From the NCBI RefSeq assembly GCF_900100945.1, contig NZ_FNCG01000020.1, positions 51,924 to 115,923 of the forward strand: 64,000 nucleotides of DNA, read 5' to 3'. The notes below the pieces were generated by a model. The model made no database searches, had not been told where the DNA came from, and saw nothing but the letters and a program-made list of their open reading frames with translations. Below, piece by piece: positions 7,564 to 15,974 of this stretch. The position numbers and the translations under genes were made by a program. This DNA comes from Mucilaginibacter gossypii (lineage in GTDB: Bacteria > Bacteroidota > Bacteroidia > Sphingobacteriales > Sphingobacteriaceae). The number at the start of each line of letters is the position of its first letter. Position 1 is the first letter of the stretch.

Positions 7564-9426
7564 TTATCTCGATACATGAACCATCAAAACTGAAATATCG
7601 GAGGGTGAAACGCCCGAAATTCTTGAAGCCTGGCCCAAAGTGCGTGGTTTTATCCTCATCAATTTTTCGCGTGCTTCTTTGGAGAGCGATACCAACGTGT
7701 GATAATCAAAATTTGGATTGATCTCGCGGTCTTCCATTTTTTTCATCCGGTCTACTATCTCCATCTCCTTGATGAAATAACTCTCATATTTGATTTTTAT
7801 TTCAGCCTGCTCAATAGTTTCTTTATCGTAGGCCGAAAGTAACTCGGCTAAAGGGGCGTCGGCTTTTTTAAGATCATTAAAGGTTACCTGTGGGCGGCTC
7901 AGCAAATTGAATAGTTTGGTGCTTTGCGCAAGCGGACTCGTACCCAACTCTTCCATCAGGGTATTAACTGTTGATGGATCGATGGACTTGCTTTTGGTAT
8001 AAGCCACAATATCATCAGAGTTTTTTATCTTTTGATTTACTTTTTCTAAACGCTCGTCGCTGATCAATCCTAATTCATGACCCATAGGAGAGAGCCTGAT
8101 ATCTGCATTATCCTGGCGCAATAACAGGCGATGTTCTGCCCTTGATGTAAACATGCGGTAAGGTTCTTCGGTACCTTTAGTTACCAGGTCATCTATTAAA
8201 ACACCGATGTACGATTCTGCTCTTTTCAGGATCAATTCATGTTTATCATTAATTTTTTGGTGAGCGTTGATGCCTGCAATGAAGCCTTGAGACGCCGCTT
8301 CTTCGTAACCGGTAGTGCCGTTGATCTGGCCGGCGAAGTAAAGGTTGCTGATCTGTTTAGTTTCTAAGGTTAAACCTAATTGTGTAGGAGGGAAGAAATC
8401 GTACTCAATGGCGTAACCCGGCCTGAACATTTTAGCGTTCTCAAAACCCGGAATCTTGGTGAGTGCTTTGTATTGTACATCCTCAGGCAAGGAGGTGGAG
8501 AAACCATTTACGTAGATCTCAACAGTATTTAAACCTTCCGGTTCAACAAAAATCTGGTGGCGATCTCGCTCGGCAAACCTGTTAATTTTATCTTCAATTG
8601 AAGGGCAATAACGGGGACCTAAACCTTTGATCCGACCGGTAAACATCGGTGATCTTTCAAAGCCTTCTTTCAACGTTTCGTGTACATCGGTATTGGTATA
8701 GGTGATCCAGCAGCAGCGCTGTTCTTCTATACAAGGTACATCGGTAAAGGAAAATTTGCCTCTTACTGGGTCGCCCCACTGCTCTTCCATCAAGCTGTAG
8801 TTAAGGCTTCGGCCATCCACGCGGGGTGGGGTACCGGTCTTCATTCTACCTGCTTCAAAGCCCAACTCAACCAATTGCTCGGTTAAACCGGTAGCAGCTT
8901 TTTCACCTGTACGGCCTCCGCCAAATCTTTTTTCGCCTATATGGATCACGCCATTCAGGAAGGTTCCATTAGTTAATACAACAGCATCCGCTTCAATTTC
9001 GATACCGATAGAGGTACGAACACCTGCTACGGTATTGTTTTTTACAAGCAGAGAGGTTACGGTGTCCTGCCAAAAATCAACATTAGGGGTGCGTTCTAAT
9101 GATAAACGCCACTCTTCGGCAAACCGCATACGGTCGCTTTGAGCACGCGGGCTCCACATTGCGGGGCCTTTTGATTGATTAAGCATCCTGAACTGGATAG
9201 ATGTTTTATCAGTTATAATGCCCGAATATCCACCCAAAGCATCTATCTCCCGCACTATTTGTCCCTTAGCAACACCACCCATGGCGGGGTTACAACTCAT
9301 CTGTGCAATGGTACCCATATTCATGGTTATCAGCAAAACTGATGAACCCAAATTAGCAGCGGCAGCGGCAGCTTCACAGCCTGCGTGCCCGGCACCTACT
9401 ACTATTACATTATATTTCTTAAACAT
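7564..9426 (-). CDS. mnmG: tRNA uridine-5-carboxymethylaminomethyl(34) synthesis enzyme MnmG
   Basis: MnmG (GidA) works with MnmE to place a carboxymethylaminomethyl group on wobble uridine 34 of several tRNAs, using FAD, NADH and methylenetetrahydrofolate. The 620 residues begin with VVGAGHAGCEAAAAAA (FAD site), then GGVAKGQIVREIDALGG, GTFLNG, and the C-terminal GidA helical domain ending IKPRTLGQASRISGVSPSD. Length is typical. The start is supported by an unusually strong Shine-Dalgarno sequence. Two parS-type sites lie in its upstream region. In many bacteria gidA sits near the replication origin. MnmE is not in the window. Confidence 0.96.
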   Translation of the reverse strand: MFKKYNVIVVGAGHAGCEAAAAAANLGSSVLLITMNMGTIAQMSCNPAMGGVAKGQIVREIDALGGYSGIITDKTSIQFRMLNQSKGPAMWSPRAQSDRMRFAEEWRLSLERTPNVDFWQDTVTSLLVKNNTVAGVRTSIGIEIEADAVVLTNGTFLNGVIHIGEKRFGGGRTGEKAATGLTEQLVELGFEAGRMKTGTPPRVDGRSLNYSLMEEQWGDPVRGKFSFTDVPCIEEQRCCWITYTNTDVHETLKEGFERSPMFTGRIKGLGPRYCPSIEDKINRFAERDRHQIFVEPEGLNTVEIYVNGFSTSLPEDVQYKALTKIPGFENAKMFRPGYAIEYDFFPPTQLGLTLETKQISNLYFAGQINGTTGYEEAASQGFIAGINAHQKINDKHELILKRAESYIGVLIDDLVTKGTEEPYRMFTSRAEHRLLLRQDNADIRLSPMGHELGLISDERLEKVNQKIKNSDDIVAYTKSKSIDPSTVNTLMEELGTSPLAQSTKLFNLLSRPQVTFNDLKKADAPLAELLSAYDKETIEQAEIKIKYESYFIKEMEIVDRMKKMEDREINPNFDYHTLVSLSKEAREKLMRIKPRTLGQASRISGVSPSDISVLMVHVSR

Positions 9427-9431
9427 TTTAT

Positions 9432-9438
9432 CCTCCTT
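9432..9438 (-). promoter_or_regulatory. strong Shine-Dalgarno site of mnmG
   Basis: AAGGAGG lies five nucleotides before the mnmG ATG on the minus strand. This near-perfect anti-rRNA match is unusual for this phylum, where most genes here have none, and it fixes the start codon. Confidence 0.7.
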
Positions 9439-9512
9439 GTTCCACTTTTGGTAAGTCTTGAGTCGCAGATTTTAAGTATTATGTTGACTTAATGGTTCTT
9501 CAATTCAAGATT

Positions 9513-9528
9513 TGTTCCACGTGGAACT
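9513..9528. other. parS-type centromere site 1
   Basis: TGTTCCACGTGGAACT contains the perfect 14-bp palindrome GTTCCACGTGGAAC, which matches the ParB-binding parS consensus used in many bacteria. It lies in the non-coding leader of mnmG. An identical core occurs exactly 108 bp to the right. Confidence 0.8.
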
Positions 9529-9597
9529 TTAATTTTATTTTCGCCGATTTTCTCGTTGGCGCTTTTAACTTACTGCTTAGAATTTTAGACTTAGATA

Positions 9598-9605
9598 CAA
9601 AATTA
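9598..9605 (-). promoter_or_regulatory. possible -7 element of mnmG
   Basis: TAATTTTG on the minus strand fits TAnnTTTG and lies between the two parS sites. No -33 TTTG is at the usual distance. If used, the mnmG leader would be about 165 nt and contain parS site 1. Confidence 0.3.
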
Positions 9606-9611
9606 CCTTAA

Positions 9612-9857
9612 TTAAACAGATGTTCCACGTGGAACTCTGAATAATGATATTAAAGCCACAAACCCCCAAACGCCCTCTAATACCACGAAAGGGTAGAAGT
9701 TTACTATGTATGATGCATAGCAACAGGTGCCTGCGCCAATAAGGTTTAAAAGGCTGTAAAGCTTGCTTTCGGTAGGTAGTTTCTTAGTTAAATTTAACAG
9801 AAACGCTATTAAAAGTATAATTACACCTATTGATGCTATAATATCCGATGCTTTCAT
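9612..9857 (-). CDS. small membrane protein, CBU_0592-like
   Basis: I start this gene at 9857, where ATG overlaps the stop of the upstream ABC-F gene (TAATG), giving 81 residues (MKASDIIASIG...). An in-frame ATG 33 bp further upstream is less likely because it lies inside the ABC-F gene. Three hydrophobic segments are visible; the pattern of a short three-helix protein with a SKLYSLLNLIGA centre matches the CBU_0592 family, of unknown function. The last codons (VPRGTSV) are encoded by the parS palindrome at 9621-9636, so the C-terminus is shaped by a DNA site. Confidence 0.7.
   Translation of the reverse strand: MKASDIIASIGVIILLIAFLLNLTKKLPTESKLYSLLNLIGAGTCCYASYIVNFYPFVVLEGVWGFVALISLFRVPRGTSV
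9621..9636. other. parS-type centromere site 2
   Basis: TGTTCCACGTGGAACT again contains the exact 14-bp palindrome GTTCCACGTGGAAC. It lies inside the 3' end of the small CBU_0592-like gene and 108 bp from site 1 (same phase to the base). Paired parS sites a short distance apart are typical of origin-proximal clusters bound by ParB. Confidence 0.8.
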
Positions 9858-11722
9858 TATCCTTCGTTTAGCTCCGTTAATTCCATCCAACGGGCGCTTT
9901 TATCGTCCAGTTGTTTATTTAAAATATCTATTTGCTTTAATAAATCATCAAGCTTTTTAGGATCGATGCCTGAAGCGTTTAATTGTTCGTTTTTGTCTTT
10001 GATTGTTGCTTCAATAGTGTTGATTTCGCCTTCAATACTCTCCAGTTCCTTTGTTTCTTTAAAGCTCAGTTTACTTTTTTTAGCTACGGGAGTTTGAGTT
10101 TGTGCAACAGGAGCGGGTTTTTTTGCTTGTTGTTTTGCTTCTTCCAGTTCAAGCCTGTATGACGAATAATTACCATTAAAGATGCGTACATGGCCCTTTT
10201 CTTCCATAATGAAAAGCTGGTCGGTTAGCTTATCTAACAAATACCTGTCGTGCGATACCATCATCAATACACCTCCGTAGTTGGTTAAAAATTCTTCCAA
10301 TACGTTTAAGGTATCGATATCCAGGTCATTGGTAGGCTCATCCAGTATGAGGAAGTTAGGGTTCTTCATCAGGATGCTCATCAATTGCAGGCGTTTCTTT
10401 TCACCGCCGCTTAGTTTGGATATAAAACCATACTGCTTGGCAGGAGGGAAGAGGAACAACGTAAGTAATGCGGAAGCCGAAATAGTTTTACCGTCGGCCA
10501 TGGTAATAAATTCTGCTACGTTTTTTACAATATCAATTACACGCTCATCTTCCTTAAAAGTAATCCCTGCCTGGTGGAAATAGCCTATTACTGTGGTTTC
10601 TCCTTTAACTACAGTTCCTTTATCTGGTTGTAAGGCACCGGTAATGATATTTAACAGGGTAGATTTACCGCTGCCATTTTTCCCGGCCAAACCAATTCTG
10701 TCGCCTTTTTTAAATATATAACTGAAATTATTGATATAAGTGTTACCGTTGAATGATTTATACAGGTGATCCATTTCCATGATCTTATTACCCTGGCGCG
10801 CTGTTTTAACGCTCAGCTCGACTTTGTCACGGATTCCGCCCTTCTTTGTTTTTTCTTCCAGGTCGTAATAAGCATCAATACGTGCTTTAGACTTAGTACC
10901 ACGTGCCTGGGGCTGGCGGCGCATCCATTCCAGCTCCTTCCTCAAAAGGTTGGAGTTTCTTTGAAATGCTGCTTCGTCTGCCGCTTCACGCTCGGCTTTC
11001 TTTTCAAGATAATAGCCGTAGCTGCCATTGTACGGTTGAATTTTGCCCCTATCAATCTCTAATATCTCATTACATACGTTATCCAGGAAATACCTGTCGT
11101 GCGTAACCATCAATATGGTTTTGTTGCCTTCGGTCAGTAATTTCTCCAGCCATTCTATCGTATCAATATCCAGGTGGTTGGTAGGCTCATCCAGTATATA
11201 AACCTCTGGGTCTTCAATAAGCAGCTTGGCTAAAGCTAAGCGTTTCTTTTGCCCGCCCGATAGGGTAGTGATATGCTGATTGAGATGATGTATATCTAAC
11301 CTGCCTAAAATAGTTTTGATCTTGTACTCATACTCCCAGGCATCAACCTCGCTCATCTCTTCCATTACCTTTTCAATGGCTTTGGTATTTTCCGGATCGT
11401 TCTCCATCAGTTCCTCATACCTGCGGATGAGCTGCTGCTGTACATCATCAGCATGAAATATATAATCGCTGATAGTAACCGCGTTTTTAAAGTTTGGGTC
11501 CTGCTCCAGGTAACCCATATTAAGGTCACGGGCTTGCACTACTTTACCTTCGGTAGGCTTTATAGTGCCTCCTAATATTTTTAGAAGGGTAGATTTGCCG
11601 GCACCATTAACGCCTACAAGCGCAACCTTACGGCCACGGTTAATACCTATGGTTACATTTTTAAATAACCAGTTGTCATGAAATTGATGGCCAAGGTTCT
11701 CGGCAGAAAGATAAGTACTCAC
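9857..11722 (-). CDS. ABC-F family ATPase, Uup-like
   Basis: A 621-residue soluble protein with two ABC domains and no membrane segments. Walker A motifs are GVNGAGKSTLLKIL near 37 and GKNGSGKSTLLNII near 350; signatures are LSGGQKKRLALAKLL and LSGGEKKRLQLMSIL; Walker B/D-loops are DEPTNHLDI and DEPTNDLDI. The linker (RRQPQARGTKSKARIDAY) and the C-terminal coiled coil at about 545-621 are like Uup, an ABC-F linked to ribosome function and DNA stability. The start codon is GTG and overlaps the stop of the preceding gene (GTGA). It is followed by a small membrane gene with one-base overlap, so three genes form one tight operon. Confidence 0.92.
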   Translation of the reverse strand: MSTYLSAENLGHQFHDNWLFKNVTIGINRGRKVALVGVNGAGKSTLLKILGGTIKPTEGKVVQARDLNMGYLEQDPNFKNAVTISDYIFHADDVQQQLIRRYEELMENDPENTKAIEKVMEEMSEVDAWEYEYKIKTILGRLDIHHLNQHITTLSGGQKKRLALAKLLIEDPEVYILDEPTNHLDIDTIEWLEKLLTEGNKTILMVTHDRYFLDNVCNEILEIDRGKIQPYNGSYGYYLEKKAEREAADEAAFQRNSNLLRKELEWMRRQPQARGTKSKARIDAYYDLEEKTKKGGIRDKVELSVKTARQGNKIMEMDHLYKSFNGNTYINNFSYIFKKGDRIGLAGKNGSGKSTLLNIITGALQPDKGTVVKGETTVIGYFHQAGITFKEDERVIDIVKNVAEFITMADGKTISASALLTLFLFPPAKQYGFISKLSGGEKKRLQLMSILMKNPNFLILDEPTNDLDIDTLNVLEEFLTNYGGVLMMVSHDRYLLDKLTDQLFIMEEKGHVRIFNGNYSSYRLELEEAKQQAKKPAPVAQTQTPVAKKSKLSFKETKELESIEGEINTIEATIKDKNEQLNASGIDPKKLDDLLKQIDILNKQLDDKSARWMELTELNEG

Positions 11723-12375
11723 GATAGTTGTTTTATTTTATCCGACTCGTATATAAATACACCAGTCGTTTGTTTTTTTGATTGTAGATACATGGCCATG
11801 GCAACGGTTGAGGCATCAATGCTGTGGTATTTTTTCCAGCTTCCAAAAAGCAATGGATTTATAACTTTCATTAAGCCGTTTAAAAACTTTTCCATTGGTC
11901 GGCTTTCCTGCCTGTCGCCGGCTAAAAAAGATGGCCTGTAAATATGAATAGCGGGGATACCCGTAGCTGTGATATCAGCTTCAGTTTCTCCTTTAGTTTT
12001 CGTATAAAAATTAGCACCATTTATATCGGCTCCAATGGAGGATACCAAATGATATTGTTCAAGCCCGTTTTGCTTAGCCAATTGTGCCAGTAATAACGGA
12101 TAATCATGATCTATCTTACGATAGACAGCTAAATCAGGAGTTTTCTTTTTAGTTGATCCTAAACAGCAGAACAAAGCATGGCCGTTCAGCTCGTTTTTAT
12201 AGGTTTCGGGCTGTTCAAAGTCGATAACAAGCTGTTTTAATTTATGATGCTGTAGTGGTAGTTTTTTTCTTACCAGGATCAATACTTCATCATAATAGGC
12301 TTGTTCCAATAAAATTTGCAGGAGATGACTGCCAATAAGTCCGCTTGAGCCTGCAATAACAGCTTTTTTTGCCAT
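11719..12375 (-). CDS. NAD(P)-binding oxidoreductase, HTATIP2/TIP30-like
   Basis: A 218-residue atypical short-chain dehydrogenase. The N-terminal Rossmann motif is AGSSGLIGSHLL, followed by a CCLGST segment and an LVSSIGADI strand; an FYTKTKGETE stretch supplies the Tyr-x3-Lys-like pair (YTKTK). The layout matches the HTATIP2-like family common in Bacteroidota, whose substrates are unknown. It is the first gene of the operon with the ABC-F ATPase (4-bp overlap). A TAATTTTG -7-like element lies 18 bp upstream of the ATG. Confidence 0.82.
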   Translation of the reverse strand: MAKKAVIAGSSGLIGSHLLQILLEQAYYDEVLILVRKKLPLQHHKLKQLVIDFEQPETYKNELNGHALFCCLGSTKKKTPDLAVYRKIDHDYPLLLAQLAKQNGLEQYHLVSSIGADINGANFYTKTKGETEADITATGIPAIHIYRPSFLAGDRQESRPMEKFLNGLMKVINPLLFGSWKKYHSIDASTVAMAMYLQSKKQTTGVFIYESDKIKQLS

Positions 12376-12392
12376 TACTTATTGATTTTTTG

Positions 12393-12400
12393 CAAAATTA
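12393..12400 (-). promoter_or_regulatory. possible -7 element of the oxidoreductase/ABC-F operon
   Basis: TAATTTTG on the minus strand fits TAnnTTTG and would start transcription about 10 nt before the ATG at 12375. No TTTG is at -33, so support is partial. Confidence 0.35.
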
Positions 12401-12458
12401 CGCATAATTAAATTGTGGAATAAATATTGTGTGTTTAAACATATAATTATATAGTGAC

Positions 12459-13169
12459 ATGAAAACAATATTTTATCCAGAATCAGAACGGGGACATAAC
12501 GATATAGGCTGGTTAAAGGCCAATTTTTCCTTCAGTTTTGCATCTTATTATAATCCCGAAAAAATGAATTTCGGAGCGCTGCGCGTTTTGAATGATGATA
12601 TTATTGCTGCGGGCCGCGGTTTTGGAAGCCATCCGCATGATAATATGGAAATTATCACTATTCCTTTAAAAGGAGGGTTACAGCATAAAGATAGTATGGG
12701 TAATACCGGGGTAGTGAATGCGGGAGAGGTGCAGGTAATGTCAGCCGGTACCGGTGTATATCATTCAGAGTATAATGCATCGCATAAAGAAGCGGCAAAT
12801 ACGCTGCAGATCTGGCTTTTTCCTAAAGAAAGAAATATCCAGCCCCGTTACGATCAGATGAGTTTTAAAGACCGTTTTAAATTGAATGAGCTCACTACGC
12901 TGATCTCGCCGCATAAAAGTGAAGACACCCTTTGGATAAACCAGGATGCCACATTTTCGATGGGCGAGTTTGAGGCAGGGCAAACAATAAATTATGATAT
13001 TAAAACAAAAGGCAATGGCGCTTACGTTTTTGTGTTGGATGGGGCGGCTAAAATAAACAGCCAGGTTTTAAACAAAAAAGATGCGCTGGGCGTTTATGAT
13101 ACAAGTTCACTTACAATTATAACCGAAGAGCCCTCCCGTTTCCTGGTCATTGATGTACCGATGTCATAA
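12459..13169 (+). CDS. pirin family protein, YhhW-like
   Basis: A 236-residue bicupin of the YhhW/pirin group. The N-terminal cupin has the metal-binding pattern GFGSHPHDNMEIITIP with HPH and a downstream GGLQHKDSMGN, plus VMSAGTGVYHSEYN (His and Glu ligands); the C-terminal half is the degenerate second cupin. YhhW has quercetin 2,3-dioxygenase activity in vitro, but the physiological role is unclear. It is transcribed alone, divergent from the oxidoreductase/ABC-F operon with an 83-bp gap. Confidence 0.9.
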   Translation: MKTIFYPESERGHNDIGWLKANFSFSFASYYNPEKMNFGALRVLNDDIIAAGRGFGSHPHDNMEIITIPLKGGLQHKDSMGNTGVVNAGEVQVMSAGTGVYHSEYNASHKEAANTLQIWLFPKERNIQPRYDQMSFKDRFKLNELTTLISPHKSEDTLWINQDATFSMGEFEAGQTINYDIKTKGNGAYVFVLDGAAKINSQVLNKKDALGVYDTSSLTIITEEPSRFLVIDVPMS

Positions 13170-13267
13170 TCAGTATTTAGCCTGAATCCATGAAGTGAAT
13201 ATTATTGAAAGTTCAAAAACAATTGAGCGTTGCTTTGTTGTTGTTTACTATAATTTAAGATTCACTG

Positions 13268-14047
13268 ATGGAAGCACAGCAGGAACTAAGCGGATGGAGG
13301 AAATGGCTGGAAGGCATGGGCGACTATGTATTGTTCTTCACACGCTTTTTCCGCAATATATTTACCGGCGGCTTTGAATGGTCGGAATTTGTAAGGCAAT
13401 GCTACGAAATAGGCTACCGGTCTATGATGCTGGTGGGTATCACCTCCTTTATTATGGGTCTGGTGCTTATTTTGCAGCTCAGACCGTCGCTGGTAGATCT
13501 TGGCGCCGAAAGCATGTTGCCTAAAACATTGTCGGTAGCCCTTGTACGCGAAATTGGGCCTGTTATTACGGCTATTATCTGTGCCGGCAAAATAGCATCG
13601 AGTATTGGGGCCGAGCTGGGCAGTATGAAAGTTACCGAACAGATTGATGCCATGGAAGTATCGGGCGCAAACCCCGTCCAATATCTGGTAGTAACGCGCA
13701 TACTGGCAACCAGCTTTATGATTCCACTATTAACCGTTATAGGCGACGCCATTGGGCTTTTTGGTGGTTTCCTGGCGCTTAACTTCACCGATAGCATTAG
13801 TTTTTCCCTCTATTTCAATAAATGTATAGCCTCGCTCGATTTTTCGGATCTGCTGCCTGCAGTTGCCAAAACGGTGCTTTTTGGGTTTGCGGTTGGTTTT
13901 GTGGGATGTTATAAAGGTTATCACTCTGATAAAGGCACTGAAAGTGTAGGCATAGCTGCAAACTCGGCCGTGGTAACTGCTTCGTTGTGGATTTTTATTA
14001 TTGATGCTATAGCCGTTCAGATCACCAGTTTGTTATTTTATAAATGA
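13268..14047 (+). CDS. mlaE: MlaE-type lipid ABC transporter permease
   Basis: A 259-residue inner-membrane permease of the MlaE/YrbE family, which moves phospholipids between inner and outer membranes together with an MCE protein. It has an N-terminal amphipathic segment, then five to six hydrophobic helices; the conserved segments GLVLILQLRPSL, LVREIGPVITAIICAGKIAS and GAELGSMKVTEQIDAMEV are typical. It is followed after one base by the ATPase gene and then by the MCE gene, a classic three-gene unit. mlaB and mlaC homologues are not present, as usual in Bacteroidota. Confidence 0.92.
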   Translation: MEAQQELSGWRKWLEGMGDYVLFFTRFFRNIFTGGFEWSEFVRQCYEIGYRSMMLVGITSFIMGLVLILQLRPSLVDLGAESMLPKTLSVALVREIGPVITAIICAGKIASSIGAELGSMKVTEQIDAMEVSGANPVQYLVVTRILATSFMIPLLTVIGDAIGLFGGFLALNFTDSISFSLYFNKCIASLDFSDLLPAVAKTVLFGFAVGFVGCYKGYHSDKGTESVGIAANSAVVTASLWIFIIDAIAVQITSLLFYK

Positions 14048-14048
14048 G

Positions 14049-14840
14049 ATGAAAGAAACAAACCAACATAATGAAGCCGAAAAGGAACTATCCCCTCAAA
14101 AAAAAGAAGTGGTGATCCGCGCTAAGGGGATCAAAAAATCCTTTGGCAAAAAGCAGGTGCTTAAGGATATCAGTTTTGACTTAAAAAAGGGTGAAAATAT
14201 CGTTGTACTGGGGAAATCAGGACAGGGAAAATCGGTTACTATTCAGTGCGTTGTGGGTATGTTACAGCCCGATGGCGGCAGCCTGGAAGTATTTGGTGAA
14301 GATATTACCACGATGGACGATGATGAGCTTAAACAGCTTAGGATAAAGATAGGCTTCCTTTTTCAGGGCGGTGCCTTGTATGATTCCATGACGGTTAGGG
14401 ATAACCTGGAGTTTCCGCTTACCAGGGTGTTGAAGCTAAAAGACCAGAAAGAAATTAATAAAAAGGTTGAAGGTGTATTGGACGCTGTTGGTTTGTTAGA
14501 TGCGATAGATAAAATGCCGTCCGATTTATCAGGAGGGATGCGGAAAAGGGTAGGCCTTGCCCGTACCCTGATTGTTAACCCCGAAATTATGTTGTACGAT
14601 GAGCCTACTACGGGGCTTGACCCCATTACATCACGCGAGATCAGTGAACTGATTAACCGGCTGCAACGGAAATATGAAATTTCATCTGTCATTATTACCC
14701 ACGATATGGAATGCGCCCGCATTACGGCCGACCGGATCCTGGTAATGGATGATGGTAAATATATAGCCGAGGGCTCGTACAAAGAGCTCGAAAAATCAGA
14801 CAACGAAATGGTCAGATCATTTTTTAACGTATCAGCATGA
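14049..14840 (+). CDS. mlaF: MlaF-type ABC transporter ATP-binding protein
   Basis: A 263-residue ATPase that energises the MlaE/MCE lipid transporter. Walker A is GKSGQGKSVTIQ near 54, the signature is LSGGMRKRVGLART, Walker B is IMLYDEPTTGLDP, and the H-loop is ITHDM. The first 22 residues are charged and probably unstructured. The stop codon overlaps the start of the MCE gene (ATGA), so translation is coupled. Confidence 0.92.
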   Translation: MKETNQHNEAEKELSPQKKEVVIRAKGIKKSFGKKQVLKDISFDLKKGENIVVLGKSGQGKSVTIQCVVGMLQPDGGSLEVFGEDITTMDDDELKQLRIKIGFLFQGGALYDSMTVRDNLEFPLTRVLKLKDQKEINKKVEGVLDAVGLLDAIDKMPSDLSGGMRKRVGLARTLIVNPEIMLYDEPTTGLDPITSREISELINRLQRKYEISSVIITHDMECARITADRILVMDDGKYIAEGSYKELEKSDNEMVRSFFNVSA

Positions 14841-15667
14841 AAACCACATCATCTCAAAAAATAAAAATAGGCCTGTTCACCTTTTTAGGATTGGCAGTGC
14901 TGTTGGTAGCTATTTTTTTAATAGGTAACCAAAAAAGCCTGTTCAATTCTACCTTTCATGTTTATGGCCGGTTTAAAAACGTAAGTGGCCTGCAGGTGGG
15001 TAATAATGTACGCTTTGCGGGTATTAATGTGGGAGTGGTACAATCTATTAATATAGTAACCGATAGCTCGGTACGGGTTGACCTTACACTGAATAAAAGC
15101 GTTAAAAAGTTTATAAAAAAAGATTCGAAGCTGAGCATAGGCAGTGATGGTTTGATGGGGGATAAGCTGGTAGTAATAGCACCCGGTGGTATTGTTAGCC
15201 ACGAGGAGATTGAAGACGGCGGCCGTTTAAGTTCGATAAATCCGGTTGACGTAGACAAGATCATTAATAAACTTACCCGCGTGGCCGATAATGCCGAATC
15301 GTTAACCGAAAATTTAACCGGCATAGTCGCCAAGATTAATAATGGACAGGGTAGTATTGGCCGTTTGTTGAACAGCGATAAAATGGCGCGTGACCTGGAA
15401 GGCACTGTTAAACAGGCCCGTACTACTATCAAAACAGTCCATACTACAACCAACACGCTTAATGAGGACCTTACCGCAGCTCAGCATAACTTTTTGTTGA
15501 GAGGTTTCTTTAACAAGAAGAAGAAACGCGAACAGCAAAGACAAGACAGTATTAAGAAAGCGCAGGAACAGATTAAAGAAGATAAAGAAAAGGCAGCCAA
15601 AGAAGCCCAAAAGCAAAAGGAGAAAGCAGCTAAGGATGCTGCTGATAAGCAGAAGGATAATAATTAA
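14837..15667 (+). CDS. mlaD: MCE family lipid-binding protein, MlaD-type
   Basis: A 276-residue periplasmic lipid-binding subunit anchored by one N-terminal helix (about 12-30). The MCE domain spans about 38-115, with the family pattern FKNVSGLQVGNNVRFAGINV and the GSDGLMGDKLVVI loop. The middle is helical, and the last 70 residues are a Lys/Glu/Gln-rich coiled coil of low complexity, longer than in E. coli MlaD (183 residues). This tail could span the periplasm or oligomerise. Last gene of the mla unit. Confidence 0.9.
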   Translation: MKTTSSQKIKIGLFTFLGLAVLLVAIFLIGNQKSLFNSTFHVYGRFKNVSGLQVGNNVRFAGINVGVVQSINIVTDSSVRVDLTLNKSVKKFIKKDSKLSIGSDGLMGDKLVVIAPGGIVSHEEIEDGGRLSSINPVDVDKIINKLTRVADNAESLTENLTGIVAKINNGQGSIGRLLNSDKMARDLEGTVKQARTTIKTVHTTTNTLNEDLTAAQHNFLLRGFFNKKKKREQQRQDSIKKAQEQIKEDKEKAAKEAQKQKEKAAKDAADKQKDNN

Positions 15668-15974
15668 GTTATTGATAATAAGGTAATTAAATTAAAATTG
15701 TCATCGAGATAGCGTGATGCGGATGTCATTTGTTTAGTTCATCCGCCGCCACCACCTATGCCATTTAGATGATAAATACCATCCTTACCAAAAGCAAAAT
15801 AAATATTTAATTTATGCCCGTAATTGCACCAATGTGCCACGTGGAACCTTTTCGGCGGTCTATAGCCGCGCCGGCGATATAAACCGGGGGGAGGTAGTTG
15901 TATGTAACATTTAATTAACTGTAATATAGATATTTATATTAATTCAGCACCGAACGACGACGATTTTTAAATAA
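15668..15974. other. intergenic region with a degenerate parS
   Basis: No gene is seen in these 307 bp between the convergent mla operon and the outer-membrane protein gene. It contains a parS-like sequence at 15833-15848. No clear terminator hairpin was found. Confidence 0.5.
15833..15848. other. degenerate parS-like site
   Basis: TGTGCCACGTGGAACC differs from the perfect sites at 9513 and 9621 by T to G at the fourth base of the left arm. The CCACGTGGAAC core is intact. It is 6.2 kb from site 2, in non-coding DNA. Confidence 0.5.

Noticed and set aside
13195..13377. 60-codon frame overlapping the start of the MlaE gene
   Set aside because: Out of frame with a well-supported permease gene, no conserved features.
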